A program made the position numbers and the translations under genes. Positions 1-12,400 of a stretch of DNA of 64,000 nucleotides are shown here, piece by piece. The notes below the pieces were generated by a model, which was not told the DNA's origin, ran no database searches, and saw nothing but the letters and a program-made list of their open reading frames with translations. The stretch's first letter is position 1, and each line of letters starts with the position of its first letter. Source of the DNA: Campylorhamphus procurvoides (lineage: Eukaryota; Chordata; Aves; Passeriformes; Dendrocolaptidae); the NCBI GenBank assembly GCA_013396655.1, contig WBMV01005103.1, forward strand, positions 323 to 64,322, given 5' to 3'.

Positions 1-1335
1 GGCCCCTGGAATGGGGCTCAGGTGTATTCCCGGCCTCTGGAATGGGGCTCAGGTGTATTCCCGGCCCCTGGAATGGGGCTCAGGTGTATTCCCGGCCCCT
101 GGAATGGGGCTCAGGTTCATTCCCGGCCCCTGGAATGGGGCTCAGGTGTATTCCGGGTCCCCTGGAATGGGGCTCAGGTGTATTCCCGACCCCCTGGAAG
201 GACCTCAGGTGTATTCCCGGCCCCCTGGAAGTAGCTCAGGTGTATTCCAGTCTCCCTGGAAGGAGCCCAGGTGCATTCCCGGCCCCTGGAATGGGGCTCA
301 GGTGCATTCCCGGCCCCTGGAATGGGGCTCAGGTGTATTCCCGGCCCCTGGAATGGGGCTCAGGTGTATTCCCGGCCCCTGGAATGGGGTTCAGGTTCAT
401 TCCCGGCCCCTGGAATGGGGCTCAGGTGTATTCCCGGCCCCTGGAATGGGGCTCAGGTGTATTCCGGGTCCCCTGGAATGGGGCTCAGGTGTATTCCCGG
501 CCCCTGGAATGGGGTTCAGGTTCATTCCCGGCCCCTGGAATGGGGCTCAGGTGTATTCCCGGCCCCTGGAATGGGGCTCAGGTGTATTCCCGGCCCCTGG
601 AATGGGGCTCAGGTGTATTCCCGGCCCCTGGAATGGGGCTCAGGTGTATTCCCGGCCCCTGGAATGGGGCTCAGGTGTATTCCCGGCCCCTGGAATGGGG
701 CTCAGGTGTATTCCCGGCCCCTGGAATGGGGCTCAGGTGTATTCCCGGCCCCTGGAATGGGGCTCAGGTGTATTCCCGGCCCCTGGAATGGGGCTCAGGT
801 GTATTCCCGGCCCCTGGAATGGGGCTCAGGTGTATTCCCGGCCCCTGGAATGGGGCTCAGGTGTATTCCCGGCCCCTGGAATGGGGCTCAGGTGTATTCC
901 CGGCCCCTGGAATGGGGCTCAGGTGTATTCCCGGCCCCTGGAATGGGGCTCAGGTGTATTCCCGGCCCCTGGAATGGGGCTCAGGTGTATTCCCGGCCCC
1001 TGGAATGGGGCTCAGGTGTATTCCCGGCCCCTGGAATGGGGCTCAGGTGTATTCCCGGCCCCTGGAATGGGGCTCAGGTGTATTCCCGGCCCCTGGAATG
1101 GGGCTCAGGTGTATTCCCGGCCCCTGGAATGGGGCTCAGGTGTATTCCCGGCCCCTGGAATGGGGCTCAGGTGTATTCCCGGCCCCTGGAATGGGGCTCA
1201 GGTGTATTCCCGGCCCCTGGAATGGGGCTCAGGTGTATTCCCGGCCCCTGGAATGGGGCTCAGGTGTATTCCCGGCCCCTGGAATGGGGCTCAGGTGTAT
1301 TCCCGGCCCCTGGAATGGGGCTCAGGTGTATTCCC
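1..1335. repeat. 31-bp GC-rich tandem minisatellite, about 43 copies
   Basis: The block is built of a 31-bp unit containing CCCCTGGAATGGGGCTCAGG followed by TGTATTCCCGG. It begins before the window. Copies from about 1 to 560 carry variants: TTCATTCC for TATTCC, GGGTCCCC, AAGGACCT, AAGTAGCT and CAGTCTCC. Copies from about 570 to 1310 are essentially identical. Because 31 is not divisible by 3, all three frames stay open with a 31-residue periodic translation. The long open frames here are a by-product of the repeat and not genes. Confidence 0.97.
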
Positions 1336-1530
1336 CGTCTCCTGGACTGCTGCCGTACGGGGGTTGCCGGTCGCGCCCACTGCCGGAGCGCGGGGGGGGC
1401 TCGGCGCCCCCTGCCGGCTGACGGTCAGTGGTACACCCCGCGTTCCCGCGCGGGCCCCTCAGGTGCGTGAGGGGAGCGGGGCGGGCGGGGCTCGAGCAGG
1501 GATTAACGCGGTCCACTCAGATCCGCGGCT
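1336..1530 (+). promoter_or_regulatory. CpG-rich block, possible CCDC152 promoter and 5' exon
   Basis: The 31-bp array is followed directly by about 200 bp with dense CpG, a GC box (GGGGCGGGCGGGG near 1477-1489) and a plausible plus-strand splice donor CAG|GTGCGTGAG at 1462/1463. AT-rich DNA starts at about 1530. The block is the only CpG-island-like sequence upstream of the first CCDC152 coding exon (3332), so it is the natural candidate for that gene's promoter and untranslated first exon. This is inference from position and composition; no transcript evidence is available. Confidence 0.45.
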
Positions 1531-3299
1531 TTAGAAGGATTTATTTTATAGAGATATATGTTTCCATGCCATACGAAGCCAAAAAAAAGAAAAAAAGAAA
1601 TCTTAAATTTCAGAAGTGGGATAGCCAGCTACAGTAGTTCGGAAAGAATACCGAGAAAAGCGCGGATGGCAAAGGATTAAAAAAGGGATTAAAAGAAGGT
1701 GTCACGGCAGTCAAAACTAGAGTTTAAACCTTCATTTTCCCCCCGGTGGCATAAATACCATCTCTCAAAACGGGCGGGAGGCCTAACCAAAATGCCTCTG
1801 GATGTCACAGCCTGGAAAAAGCACCAGGTTAATAAGACGGCATCGTTTTTAATTGACTGTTTCGGCTGGGCCGGAGTGTTGTTCCAGGGGCTCTGTTCCC
1901 TCAGGCTGCCAGGCACATCCCAGGGTCTCCTTGGGATACCAGGGATGCCACGGCCTCAGGAAACACCCAGACAAAACACAGCACCCCCCTTGACATATAT
2001 ATAGGATGCTGCCCATGATAAGGATTGCAAAGGTCAGGGCTTGACACTCATAGTGTACGATGAGATTGTCAACTAATAGCATATTAAGATGTGAGATTTA
2101 TTTTAAAAAAGTGGGTGTCCTGAATACATATTTAAAACCCTTATTTTAACAAATCATTGCATGGCAGTAAGTTAGAAGTCATTAAGGTTACTAACTTATT
2201 TTTTTTAAACCCCACTAATTTAACTTAGAAGCAGTAGTTCTTTAACATTACCTATATTCTGAAAAACAACCCAAAAAACTTTGGCTACTAACTAGTTTTA
2301 GTCTCACTAAGGAAACAGTGGGTACAAGAGAAAAAACAGTGTTAAACACACAAAACCAGTACCTTACTGCCTTGGCTGAAGAAGTTACACACACATAAAG
2401 GCTTGTAAATATTCAATAACTGAGCAAATAATTCAGTTATGTACTTTTGGTTCCTGCTTAGTGCTGTGCATTACCTATCTTTTCCTGCCTGTCTATATTA
2501 CCAGTATTTCTGTCTGGAAACCCGTTCAGTTTCTGGGGTTGTGAACACATTCTGACTTATGTTTCATCTCTCTTTCTGTAATTTTTTGTTATTTGTAAAA
2601 TAGTCGTTCACACATTATCACACAGAAGTGATGATTTTGTTTGGACCACGTGGTTTATCTGGTATTGGAATTTTTGTCTGCTGGACAAAATGTTCCAGCC
2701 TGATGTTCCGAGAGAGTTTAAGTATTTTTAGAAGCATCCATATAGTGTATTTCAGATCCCTTTTGCAAATGTAATTTGAAGATTCTATTATAACAATAGG
2801 AATTGTGTTAGTAATCTGGAACTATATGGGTGTTTTTCAAAATACTGTATTTTTATTCTATAAAAAAGTTTATGTGCTGCAATGTCTATCATGGATCTTA
2901 ACACACATTGTTCTTTAGAAAATATTTATGTAACGTTAAATCTGAGGGGCTAAGTATTAAAGCATCTGCACAGGTAAAAAGGTCTAGATGCCACATCAGT
3001 ATGTACCTGATGCATCATTCTCTCTGTGAATGTGGATTCAGGTTAATTTTTTAGTTGCAGCAAAAACTCCAAATTCAGCTATATCATCTAAGAGTTTGAT
3101 AGATTTTGCTTGGGCCTTCTGACATTCCTGGTATTTCCTAGAAATGTGAGATCTTACATTGGCTGAAGTTTAACTTCACATGCAAAAGTAGCCTTAACTT
3201 TAAAAAAAAATGTACTTTGTTCTGGTTACATTTGTGCATAAGAATTTATATAATTTGAATGTGAAATATATGACTTTGTAGATCTATTTTTTTATATAG
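1531..3299. other. AT-rich non-coding stretch upstream of the first CCDC152 coding exon
   Basis: No coding exon, RNA gene or recognisable transposon is seen. Short open frames near 1700-2080 on both strands have no family resemblance and overlap each other, so they are not reported. If the CpG block at 1336-1530 is the CCDC152 promoter, this is its first intron. A splice acceptor (TTTTTTTATATAG) ends near 3300, just before the coding exon. Confidence 0.5.
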
Positions 3300-3331
3300 A
3301 GCAATCATTAGATTATATGGTTCAGAAATAA

Positions 3332-3418
3332 ATGTATCACAGTGATGAAGGTACTATGAAGAAAACCAGTGTGGTGAACCTTGATAAACTTTTGGATGAC
3401 TTCTCAGAGATAGAAAAG
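3332..3418 (+). CDS. CCDC152: CCDC152 coding exon 1
   Basis: The exon encodes [11 protein letters not shown]... to ...FSEIEK (29 codons) and ends AAG|GTAAGTG, phase 0. The preceding in-frame TAA sets the start. An acceptor near 3300 suggests that the exon carries about 30 nt of 5' UTR. Confidence 0.88.
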
Positions 3419-6400
3419 GTAAGTGAAGAAGGTAAAAAATATTGAAACCATCTATAATTACCTTGTGACATTTTTAAAAGCTTTTCAAGTGAAAATTTCT
3501 TCTAAGTGGTATCAGCTTATTGTTATGCCCTGTAATACCAACTTTGTTTGGAAAAGGTTTGTATTCACTATATCTTGTGGTCACAGAAGTGAATTCTGTA
3601 GAGCCACTTTGAGAGGAAAGTAGTTTATAACTAATTATGTAAGTCAGCATTCTGCAGGTAAATTTGCAATAGCAGAGGCTCTCAAGTCTAGCATTGTTCT
3701 TCCATATAAAGGACTTTCCTGAACTATGGGAAATAATACAGGTTTGTGAGTGTGGTGTTGTGAAATTGTTCAATTTTAATTTAATTTAAAACTCAGTATT
3801 TAAAACTTAATATAACGTTAGTCTTTTTCCAATTTTCTAGAAAATATCAGAAATTAATGAGGCAAATAACCTACTGATTCATCAGCTAGAAAAATGTAAC
3901 AGGTTGCTAACATTAAGCCAATCAAAAGAGGAATCAGTAAAGGAAGGTAAGTTATTTTTTCAATAAGGTACGATTTTTGCATATACTGAGGAAATTCTGT
4001 GAAATATTTCCATTATTTTCAGTCATGTGAATAAAAAATAAAATAGCAAGGATCTAAGATCCTATGTTAAAAGCAGTAATACCTAATCTTATGTCGTGTA
4101 ATGAAATACATGTCATAGTAACAATTTACTTTAATATGAGAATTCAAACTGTTCAATAAAAGCTAATAAAATGGTATTTATCATTTGCAGATGGGAATTA
4201 TAAGTCTATAACTGTAATTGAAAAGCTGCCAAGTAAAGGGAGACCTAAAGATAAAACTATAAAATTAATATTTTTTGTTTTGTTCTAGAATGGTATATTT
4301 TCAGATAAGTATTTGAAATGAGAAATATTGTCTGGTACTTAGTGTAGATTTGTGGTTGCTTATTTTTCTGTAGCGGGTAGAGTTGCTGAAAGGTGTATCT
4401 TTCTGTGGGACTTTCATCTCTGGGAAGACAACTTGCTAAAAGTTAGGAAGCAGCGTAGAAATAAATTTAGTTTCATGCTGGAGTGAGATTGCCAATTGGT
4501 TTCACTTAAATCTTCACTGGAACTTAGATAATTTAGGATAGTCAGAAATTGAGTATTGAAATTGAGAAATTAAATTATTGAGTTAGTGAGTGAAGTTTCC
4601 TAATGATGACAATCTAGTCAGATATACCAAAACACTCATGGGATGACAGGTGGTACAGAGGGGAGACGAAAACCAGTAGCAGTGCACACGGGAGGCATTT
4701 TATATAAACAGTGGCTGGTCTTAGTTTATGGCTTCTCAGGAAAGAAATCTGGGTGTCCTCTGAACAGTTCTCTTAAAATATAGTGTTCTCTTAAAATATC
4801 AGTGGTCAAAGAAACAAACACAGTGATAGGCAAGATTATGGAAGAAAATAAGAAACAAACGTCATGGCCTGGTAAGATCTGTGACTTTCATGTAATGTTG
4901 TGGTCCACATATGTCAAAACAGACATACAAGAACTAAAAGGTAACAGAAGGTGGCAAGGTTTGGTGTTGTCAGGGAGGAGCAAGGGCCAGGGAATCAGGA
5001 ACCAGTCATGTAATAAGGACCATGGATGTAGGTGATTTAACCATCCAAGACTCACTCCCACTGTACCCATGCAAGGCTGGCCCAGTGAGGACAGCCACAG
5101 TCAGCCAAAAGTGCACATTACCAAACAAGTATGTAGTGATGGGAGTGACTCAGGAGGCTGAGTCAGAATGCAGTTCAGAAATGGTAACAAAGGCTAGACA
5201 TGGACTAGGGATCGCAACCAGGTCTCTACTGATGAGGGAGGTCTGGTATCAAGCCAGAAAGTCACTCCCTAGGTCATGACCAGGGTCTGGCATGTGGCTG
5301 CAACTCTGCTGCACCATAGGCCCAGGACAAAAGCCTCAGCATAGAAGAGAAGGAGGGGAAGCCATTTCTGGATCAACTTACATCTTTTTTCAAGGTCACC
5401 AGCCAAACACCCAGGAGGTGCATGGGGGAGAATGCACTTGGGGCCTTCACAGGTTTGGTCACAATTTTGGAATATCTGAAGGAAGACTTAAGTTGATTGG
5501 AAACTTTTCAGCCTAACCAGAAAGAATAGAGCTGATATGACTCATATCTGTAACATTGTGAATGGCACAGAGAAAGTGACTAGAGAAAGGATATTCATTG
5601 TCTAATAAGAGAACTATATGGAAATGAAACTTGATTGATTTAAAGCTTACAAAAAGTGTATTACAAAATAAAGTTAAATCAGTTCCACAGAAGCCTGTGG
5701 ATAATGGTGGTATAGGTTAGTCCAGTAAGATTAGAAAAAACAATGTAAAAAACTTTTATTTGTTAAGCACAAAGACAGTATCTCTCACTGAGGTCTCCCT
5801 TCTATGTTTTGGAAGTTGAAAGGATGTATTAAGGGTAGTGTCTGTGCAGCTTTTTTTCATCTTTCACAAAGTATCCTCTACTGGGTATTGTGAAGTGGAA
5901 TAGTGAACTGGATGAACTTTGGTTTAAGTCAGAGACACTTATTTCTTTATTAAGCAGAAAAGAGTGCAGGACAGTCACTCAGAAACAGAGCAAGAGGCTT
6001 CATTATTGATGAAAACAGAGAGGAGAGGTTTATTATAAAATAGATTGTAAAACGGGGGGAAAAAAGGTGGACAAAACGAAGAAATTATTCTTACTGTAAA
6101 TCCTATGGGATAAAAAGTAGCAGAGCAAGTGGAAGAGACAATTTGAGATATCAGAGCAGCTCACATGACTGCAACAAGGAAGTAGAAAGGACTGAAAACA
6201 GATGAAAGTCAGAACAGAGATTTGGGCTTTGTAAACAGTAGTGCCTCACTTCGATGAGATAAGAGAGAAATTATTTTATGAGATAGTTATGCTGATACAA
6301 CTGAAGAAAACAGCCTCTGGAGCTTCTTTTGAAACATACAATGGAAAAAAAATGTGCGTGGCAGAAGTCCAAGTAAAAATAGCAGAACAATCAGCCTGAA

Positions 6401-9400
6401 ATATGAACCAAAGTTTTAGCAGCAGGGATAGTCAGGAAATAACAAATCTCAGTAATACTGAAGCCATGGAAGTTGTACAGATATAGACAGGAGGCAGAAT
6501 TGTTGGAAGACAAGGATTCTGGTCAATGAGTAAGAAAGTTTGCACAGATATTAGTAGCAGCAACAACAACAAAAAGTGAGAAGCAGGAACTTGGAACAAC
6601 GTGGGACATCCAAGAGGTTACTCTGAAAGTTACTTATTGATAAGGAAGTAAAATATAAATGAGATATCAAAGGGATAGGATGTGTTTAGAAATTAAGACA
6701 GTTATTATGGCTATTCTGTTAGGTTAGGTTCTGTCTACTCAGGGAGGTTGTGGAGTCTCCTGCACTGGAAATATTCAAGAACGGTCCAGATGCAATCCTG
6801 TGCCATGTGCTCTGGGATGACCCTGCCTGAGCGGGGAGGTTGGACCAGATGACCAACTGTGATCCCTTCCAACCTGGCCCATTCTGCGATGCTGTGATTC
6901 TGAGCTTTGCATCTTTGTTAAATTCACCTGCCATGTTGACTTTTCAAATGTGGTGATGCTGTATGTGGTATTCAGCATCAGAGTACTAGAAGTTTTGCGT
7001 CTAAAGTTCAATTCTTTGTAAAAAACTTCTGGAAGGTCAAAGCACTGTGGATTAAAAAACCCCAAACCTTTAATATTGATGTTATAGAGGGATTCTGTGC
7101 AGAACTGAAGGAGATGCAACGTACCAAATACAGCACTGGTACTTTTATTCTTGCTCTGGCAACAGTTTATCCTATCAGACTGTAGTTGTGAGAATGGCTT
7201 TTCTACAATGATATTGTCAATTGTGGCTTGGAAAAAAGATTCCTCCTAGCCCTATGTCCCAAGCTGTTTCCAGAACCCAGCTCAGACACAGTTCCTGAAA
7301 GTATCTTTTGAAGACCGGGTCCAAAGGCAACAGAAATTTCTTACAGCAGAGGAGCAGAAAGAAAGAGTTTGGTGGAAGGAAAGTTTGTTGTTCCACCTCT
7401 CCTGAAGGGTTTGTAGCTCCTAGTGGTAGTCGGGTGGAAAAGGTGGAATTTTATCCTGGCTGAAGAACTCTATCAGTATGTGAAACAGAACAAGTAGTAG
7501 AATTTCACACCTCTAGAATCTCCACCAAATGAGAAACAGAGAGCTCTGTGATATCCTTGCTTGCCACAAGTCTCTCTTCAGAACTGTTTAAGGTAAAAGA
7601 ACACTAAGAATTCTGAAGAAAAAGCAAAGAAAGAAAAAAAACTTCTAAAACTGCAGGGAGAAGGCAGTGGAACACTTGTAGCCAAGATAAGGAGGGAAAA
7701 GATAAGCAAGTATATGCACCTTCTGAAAGGTCATAAATTAACTTTATTTTCTCTTCATATATTCTTTGCTAAACAAATTTGAGATTCAGAATGGCAGTTT
7801 TGTTTTGTGTGAATCATTGGAGATTCACTTAAGGCAGATGTAAGTCTGGCATCCTTGTTTTCTGTTCCTAAATCTTTGCTGTGGTGATTAAACGGACTCT
7901 TTTGGTTTGACAGTTCTGGATGAAATTCTACTGTAACTTTTTGAAAAGAAGCAGTCACGTAATTATCTATGAAACCCATAAAGTGGCTCTATTTAGCATC
8001 TTCAGGGTTCAGTATTTGTTTACTTAGTGTTTCTAAGGTGTTAAAGAAAGGCAGTTGATGTAATTGTGCTATAAAAAAATCAATTATAAATCCAGATGGG
8101 AGAACCTGAAATAAGTTAGTCATTAAGCAGGGAAAATGAGCACTTAGGGTGTTTGTTTTTTCAGCATGTAGGCCATATGCTTTACTGGGAAGGAACTATA
8201 CAGAATCCATAACAGATATGCCAGTGATCCTCAAAGCTGCAACCACTTAGCAAAATTCTGCTTTTTTCCCTTAATGTAGAAAGCAAGACTTGTGGGTTCC
8301 CACAGGTTTCCCATAGGATTTGCCAAGATTAGTCCTTTAAAGATAAGAAAGAGAAGCAGGTATTCTTGGGACTGAACAGAAGAGTGGCTTGCACTTGAAT
8401 AGTTGTGATTCTTTTGAAAACTCTCCGCTGCTCCAGTGTTTACTCAAATGCATAGATCTCTTTCCATTTGTGCATTAATTACAGTAATTTGAGTTTGTTT
8501 CCGTACATTTTCAAACGGGAAGAAGTTTTTAGTAGAACTAGTTAGTACAAACGGGCACGAGAATCTAGTGATTCCGACTTCGATTAGAACTTTTCCACAG
8601 ACGCTTTTGATCCAGTACACGGCGAGGGCAGGCAAAGTTTCTATGGTGCTCATGCTCCCTCTACTGGTTTCTTTGGGGAGCGTGGAGAGGAAGGAGACGT
8701 GGCTAAAGTACTACACTGCACAGAGAGCAGACTTGTTGGAAGAAGAGACTAAAAATCGAAAAGATTGAACGGAAAACTAAATCTCTTATCCGGGATCTTA
8801 ATTTGTCTTCCTGGCTCCATTACTTATAACGTAGTCTTTAATTATATGATGAACAATTTGCAATGAAGTTTTAGTCTGATGAGGCTGTTATGTAGTATAC
8901 TTTTATATGCTGTGGAAATTAAAAGCCACTTAATAAATGCAGAGCAACTGCAGAAATAGAAAGAGAAATTTTTAAGAGTAAGCAACCTCAGTTTTACTCT
9001 CTCCTCTTTTCCCAGTCTCTGACTGTTTTGTGACTTCGCTGATAAATTTACAAGGAACATGAGGGAAGTACTTAGTGAAAACCAAATGTTACGTTACCGG
9101 AAGTACACAGGGTGTTCAAATATTTAAAATACAGTTTAAAAAATAAAATCATTAAATACAAATATGCAAGCTGATAGCAGGGTGCATGGATGTAGATACA
9201 AACGCTCATCATTATTTTGTATAAAGTGAGATAATGGGGATACAGTAGCATATCCTGAATCTCTCAAAGTTTATGTTATGCCACAAAATGAATGCTACTA
9301 TGCATTAAAAAGTGGTTGAGAGACTGCAATGAGTGGACACAGCTGACCTTGTTAAGAAGAATATTGGCAAAAATGCTGTCAGGAAAGTAAGCCTTGGTTT

Positions 9401-12400
9401 CATTAGATACATCAAATTGCTGGAAGACTGATATGGAAAACTTCTGTTATTGTCCAGAAAACAGTAAAATCCTTGTTTTCTGGCTAGAAACAAAAAGGTA
9501 ATAGTTTTATGAACTTGTTTGTATTACTTCATAAAATTTATTTTAATCTATCATCAAACTAGAAGGTAAAATTAAACACTATGTAATAGTAACCTGAGTT
9601 GTTTCTACAGTCAGTAAGAACACTTAGAATAATGTTCAATCAAAATTATTATAAAATATTTGAGAAAAATTTATAAACAAAATGTAAAATTGTAAAGAAA
9701 TTATTAAAAACCTTGAATTTTGATTTCTTTTAGAATGCACTACTCTACAGAATGTGATAAAGGGTCTAACACAAACGATTGAAAACCAGTGTAATGTAAA
9801 AGGTAAAGGCAAAAATGTTCTTATATATATGCTGTACTGTAATTTCAAATGAGCAGGCATTTTTTTGTTTACTGGTTTTTTTTAGACAGTAACTCACTGT
9901 GAGACAAACAGAAAGTAAAAAAATATATCTCAAATCAATCTTGTGCAGTAGTAAATGTCTATTGCTATTATTCTGTTTAGAATCCACATGTAAAAAAGTT
10001 CTGCTTTAGTGATGCCCCTCAGTACTTGGGCTTTAAATTTATTTCAGCATAGCACAGGCAATTTTACAAAAAGTGAGAAAGTATCATTCAGCTTTTGGAC
10101 TGTATACTGTGAAAGCATTTATGCATCATTTTTATCACTTTGTTAAAACAAAGAGTCTTAATCCTTTGTATAATGTTATTAAAGTTTTGTTGTTTGTCAT
10201 AGATACTTGAACATTACTAATTTTTATTTGAAAATAAAATATATATTTGTTATATCTTTATGCTACAATTCAGCTGTAGTTAATTTTCCATTATGTGTTC
10301 AAGGCATATTAGCATAAATATGAATAAACCTGTGAAATTGGAAGTATATGGCTGCTTTTAATACTCAAACTGATATTAACTTTTTTAAAAGCTTTTTTTT
10401 TTAATAAATTCTGGTTTTGAGATACTTCTTTCTAGTTTTTAGGAAACAAGGACTTAAAAACTTGGATCTTCCAATTTGAAACTGTTGTAGCCATAACAGT
10501 CGTATATTTTCTGAGTCAAAGAACTTTGTGTCTAGATTTTCTTCAATTAGTCATTTCTTAAAAGGCTAAAGGCAGTTCCAAGGAGTAGTACCAGCCAAAT
10601 ACTAGAGTGAAACTATGATTTTTCTTGTTAAAAAATGGAGACTGAGAGCATGTAGTTCTGTAAATTATAACATCTACAAAAAAGGTTTTCCTTATAGAAT
10701 CAACTGGGTTGGAAGAGACCTCCAAGATCATCAAGTCCAACCCTTAATCCAACACCACAGAGATTACTAGACCATGGCACTAAGTGCCACATCCAGTCTC
10801 ATCTTCAAAACCTACAGAGACAGTGAATCCACTACCTCTCTGGACAGCCCATTCCAATGCCTCATTACCCTCTTTGTAAAGAATTTCTTTCTAATATCCA
10901 ACCTATTCTGCTTTCATGATAATGATATTATCAAAATGTACTTTTTACAGTGTCATATAGTTTTTTATTTATGTAGATGAAAATGATAGACTAAAGGATA
11001 CCATTCACATCTTGGAAGATAAATTAAAGACTTGTGAAGAGGTATGTCACAAATTATCATTCTTTAGGTAGAGGAATAACATTTTATCTCTATTGTAGCA
11101 GTTCATATATCTTTATATTCTTGGGTTTGCTATTGATACCTTTATTGTTGTTCTTCTCCTATATCATGTGAAAAGAGAAGGGTTGGTCTCTTGACAGCAT
11201 CCATGTGAGAAGATGTTGAAAGAACTGAGAAGTTAAAATAATTTTATATTGTATTATAATATATTAAATTATAATTTATTATATTATTAAAATTTTTTTG
11301 TGCGTGGAAATAGGGGTTTTATATTCAGGATGCTTGGTTGTGCTGTCAGAGAATCAATAATGGTCTGAATTTTATCTAGTTCTTTGGGAATAAAGATAAC
11401 AGGTCTCTACCTCTTATGAGTGTTTCATAATAAATTCCATTTATGATCTCTCTACTTCTTATCTATAGCACTCTTTTTTTTTCAAAGAAGGTAAAACCAG
11501 CAGGGCTAGTCATAAGTCGTGTTACCGTTCTGTGCAAAGATTGCAGATATGTTACCTGTATAGGATTAGGAATCTCACTGCTTATTTACTTTGCCTGTGT
11601 TTGTACTAGGAGTTAAACATTTATACCAATGTTTATACAATTGGCATGTTCAAACTTTGTCAGTGGCACCAGTGTCACTACTGCTGTTGTATCTACTGCT
11701 GCCAGTATGAAGTTGTGGAATCTTTGCTATAAGCAATAGTAACAAAATTCATACTTTAAATACCATTTTTTTTAAATGTAATCTGAGAGTCAAAAATCCA
11801 CAAAAGTTGAGCTGTAGTCCCTTTATCCAACTGCATTGTCTCAGATCCCAGACTGGGGAAAGGAATACTACCTCTCCATTTACCTGCATTTCTAATTTTA
11901 TATTAGCTGACAGCTGCAATACACTGAAATCTGCTACATTTTCCTTTGTGGACTTCACCTAGTCTGTGTAGGAAGTAATTGGGCATTTTGAGTTTGCAAG
12001 ATTGAGGATAAAAGAACTATTGAATTACAGAGTATATATTACACAGTATTATCATATTTGGCTGATTGTTATGCTTTGCAGAAGACCAAGAGCACAGAAG
12101 CTGTAGGATTTTAATAAAGCATTTTGTATTCACAGGAATATAAAGATCAGATTGAGAAACTCATGACAGAAATTAAAAACAAAGAGGAAGACCACAAATT
12201 GGAAATAACACAATTGAATTGCGATATAAGAAAAAAACGTAAGTTCTCTGAAGGCTGAATGCTATAGCATTGGGTAAAACAAATAACCTGTAGGAATTAT
12301 GTTTTTGCTAGGATAAATACGAGTTCCACTTCTTAGTGGAAACATGAATACTAGAAGTGTTTAAGTGAATTTTATCTTTGACGAAGAGACAGTGACAATA

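Larger units (their letters stand above)
3947..9733 (+). other. CCDC152 intron 2 (5.8 kb)
   Basis: The largest CCDC152 intron. It contains a CR1 3' end (6720-6902), purine-rich low-information DNA around 5940-6680 and 7300-7700, a stretch at about 4640-5560 that differs in texture but matches no family I can name, and a CpG-containing patch at 8430-8720. The longest open frames are under 120 codons and show no domain. Confidence 0.6.

Noticed and set aside
11..1534. Long open frames of 400-507 codons at the left end
   Set aside because: They are three-frame readings of a 31-bp tandem repeat with a 31-residue period; no start context, domain or splice support.
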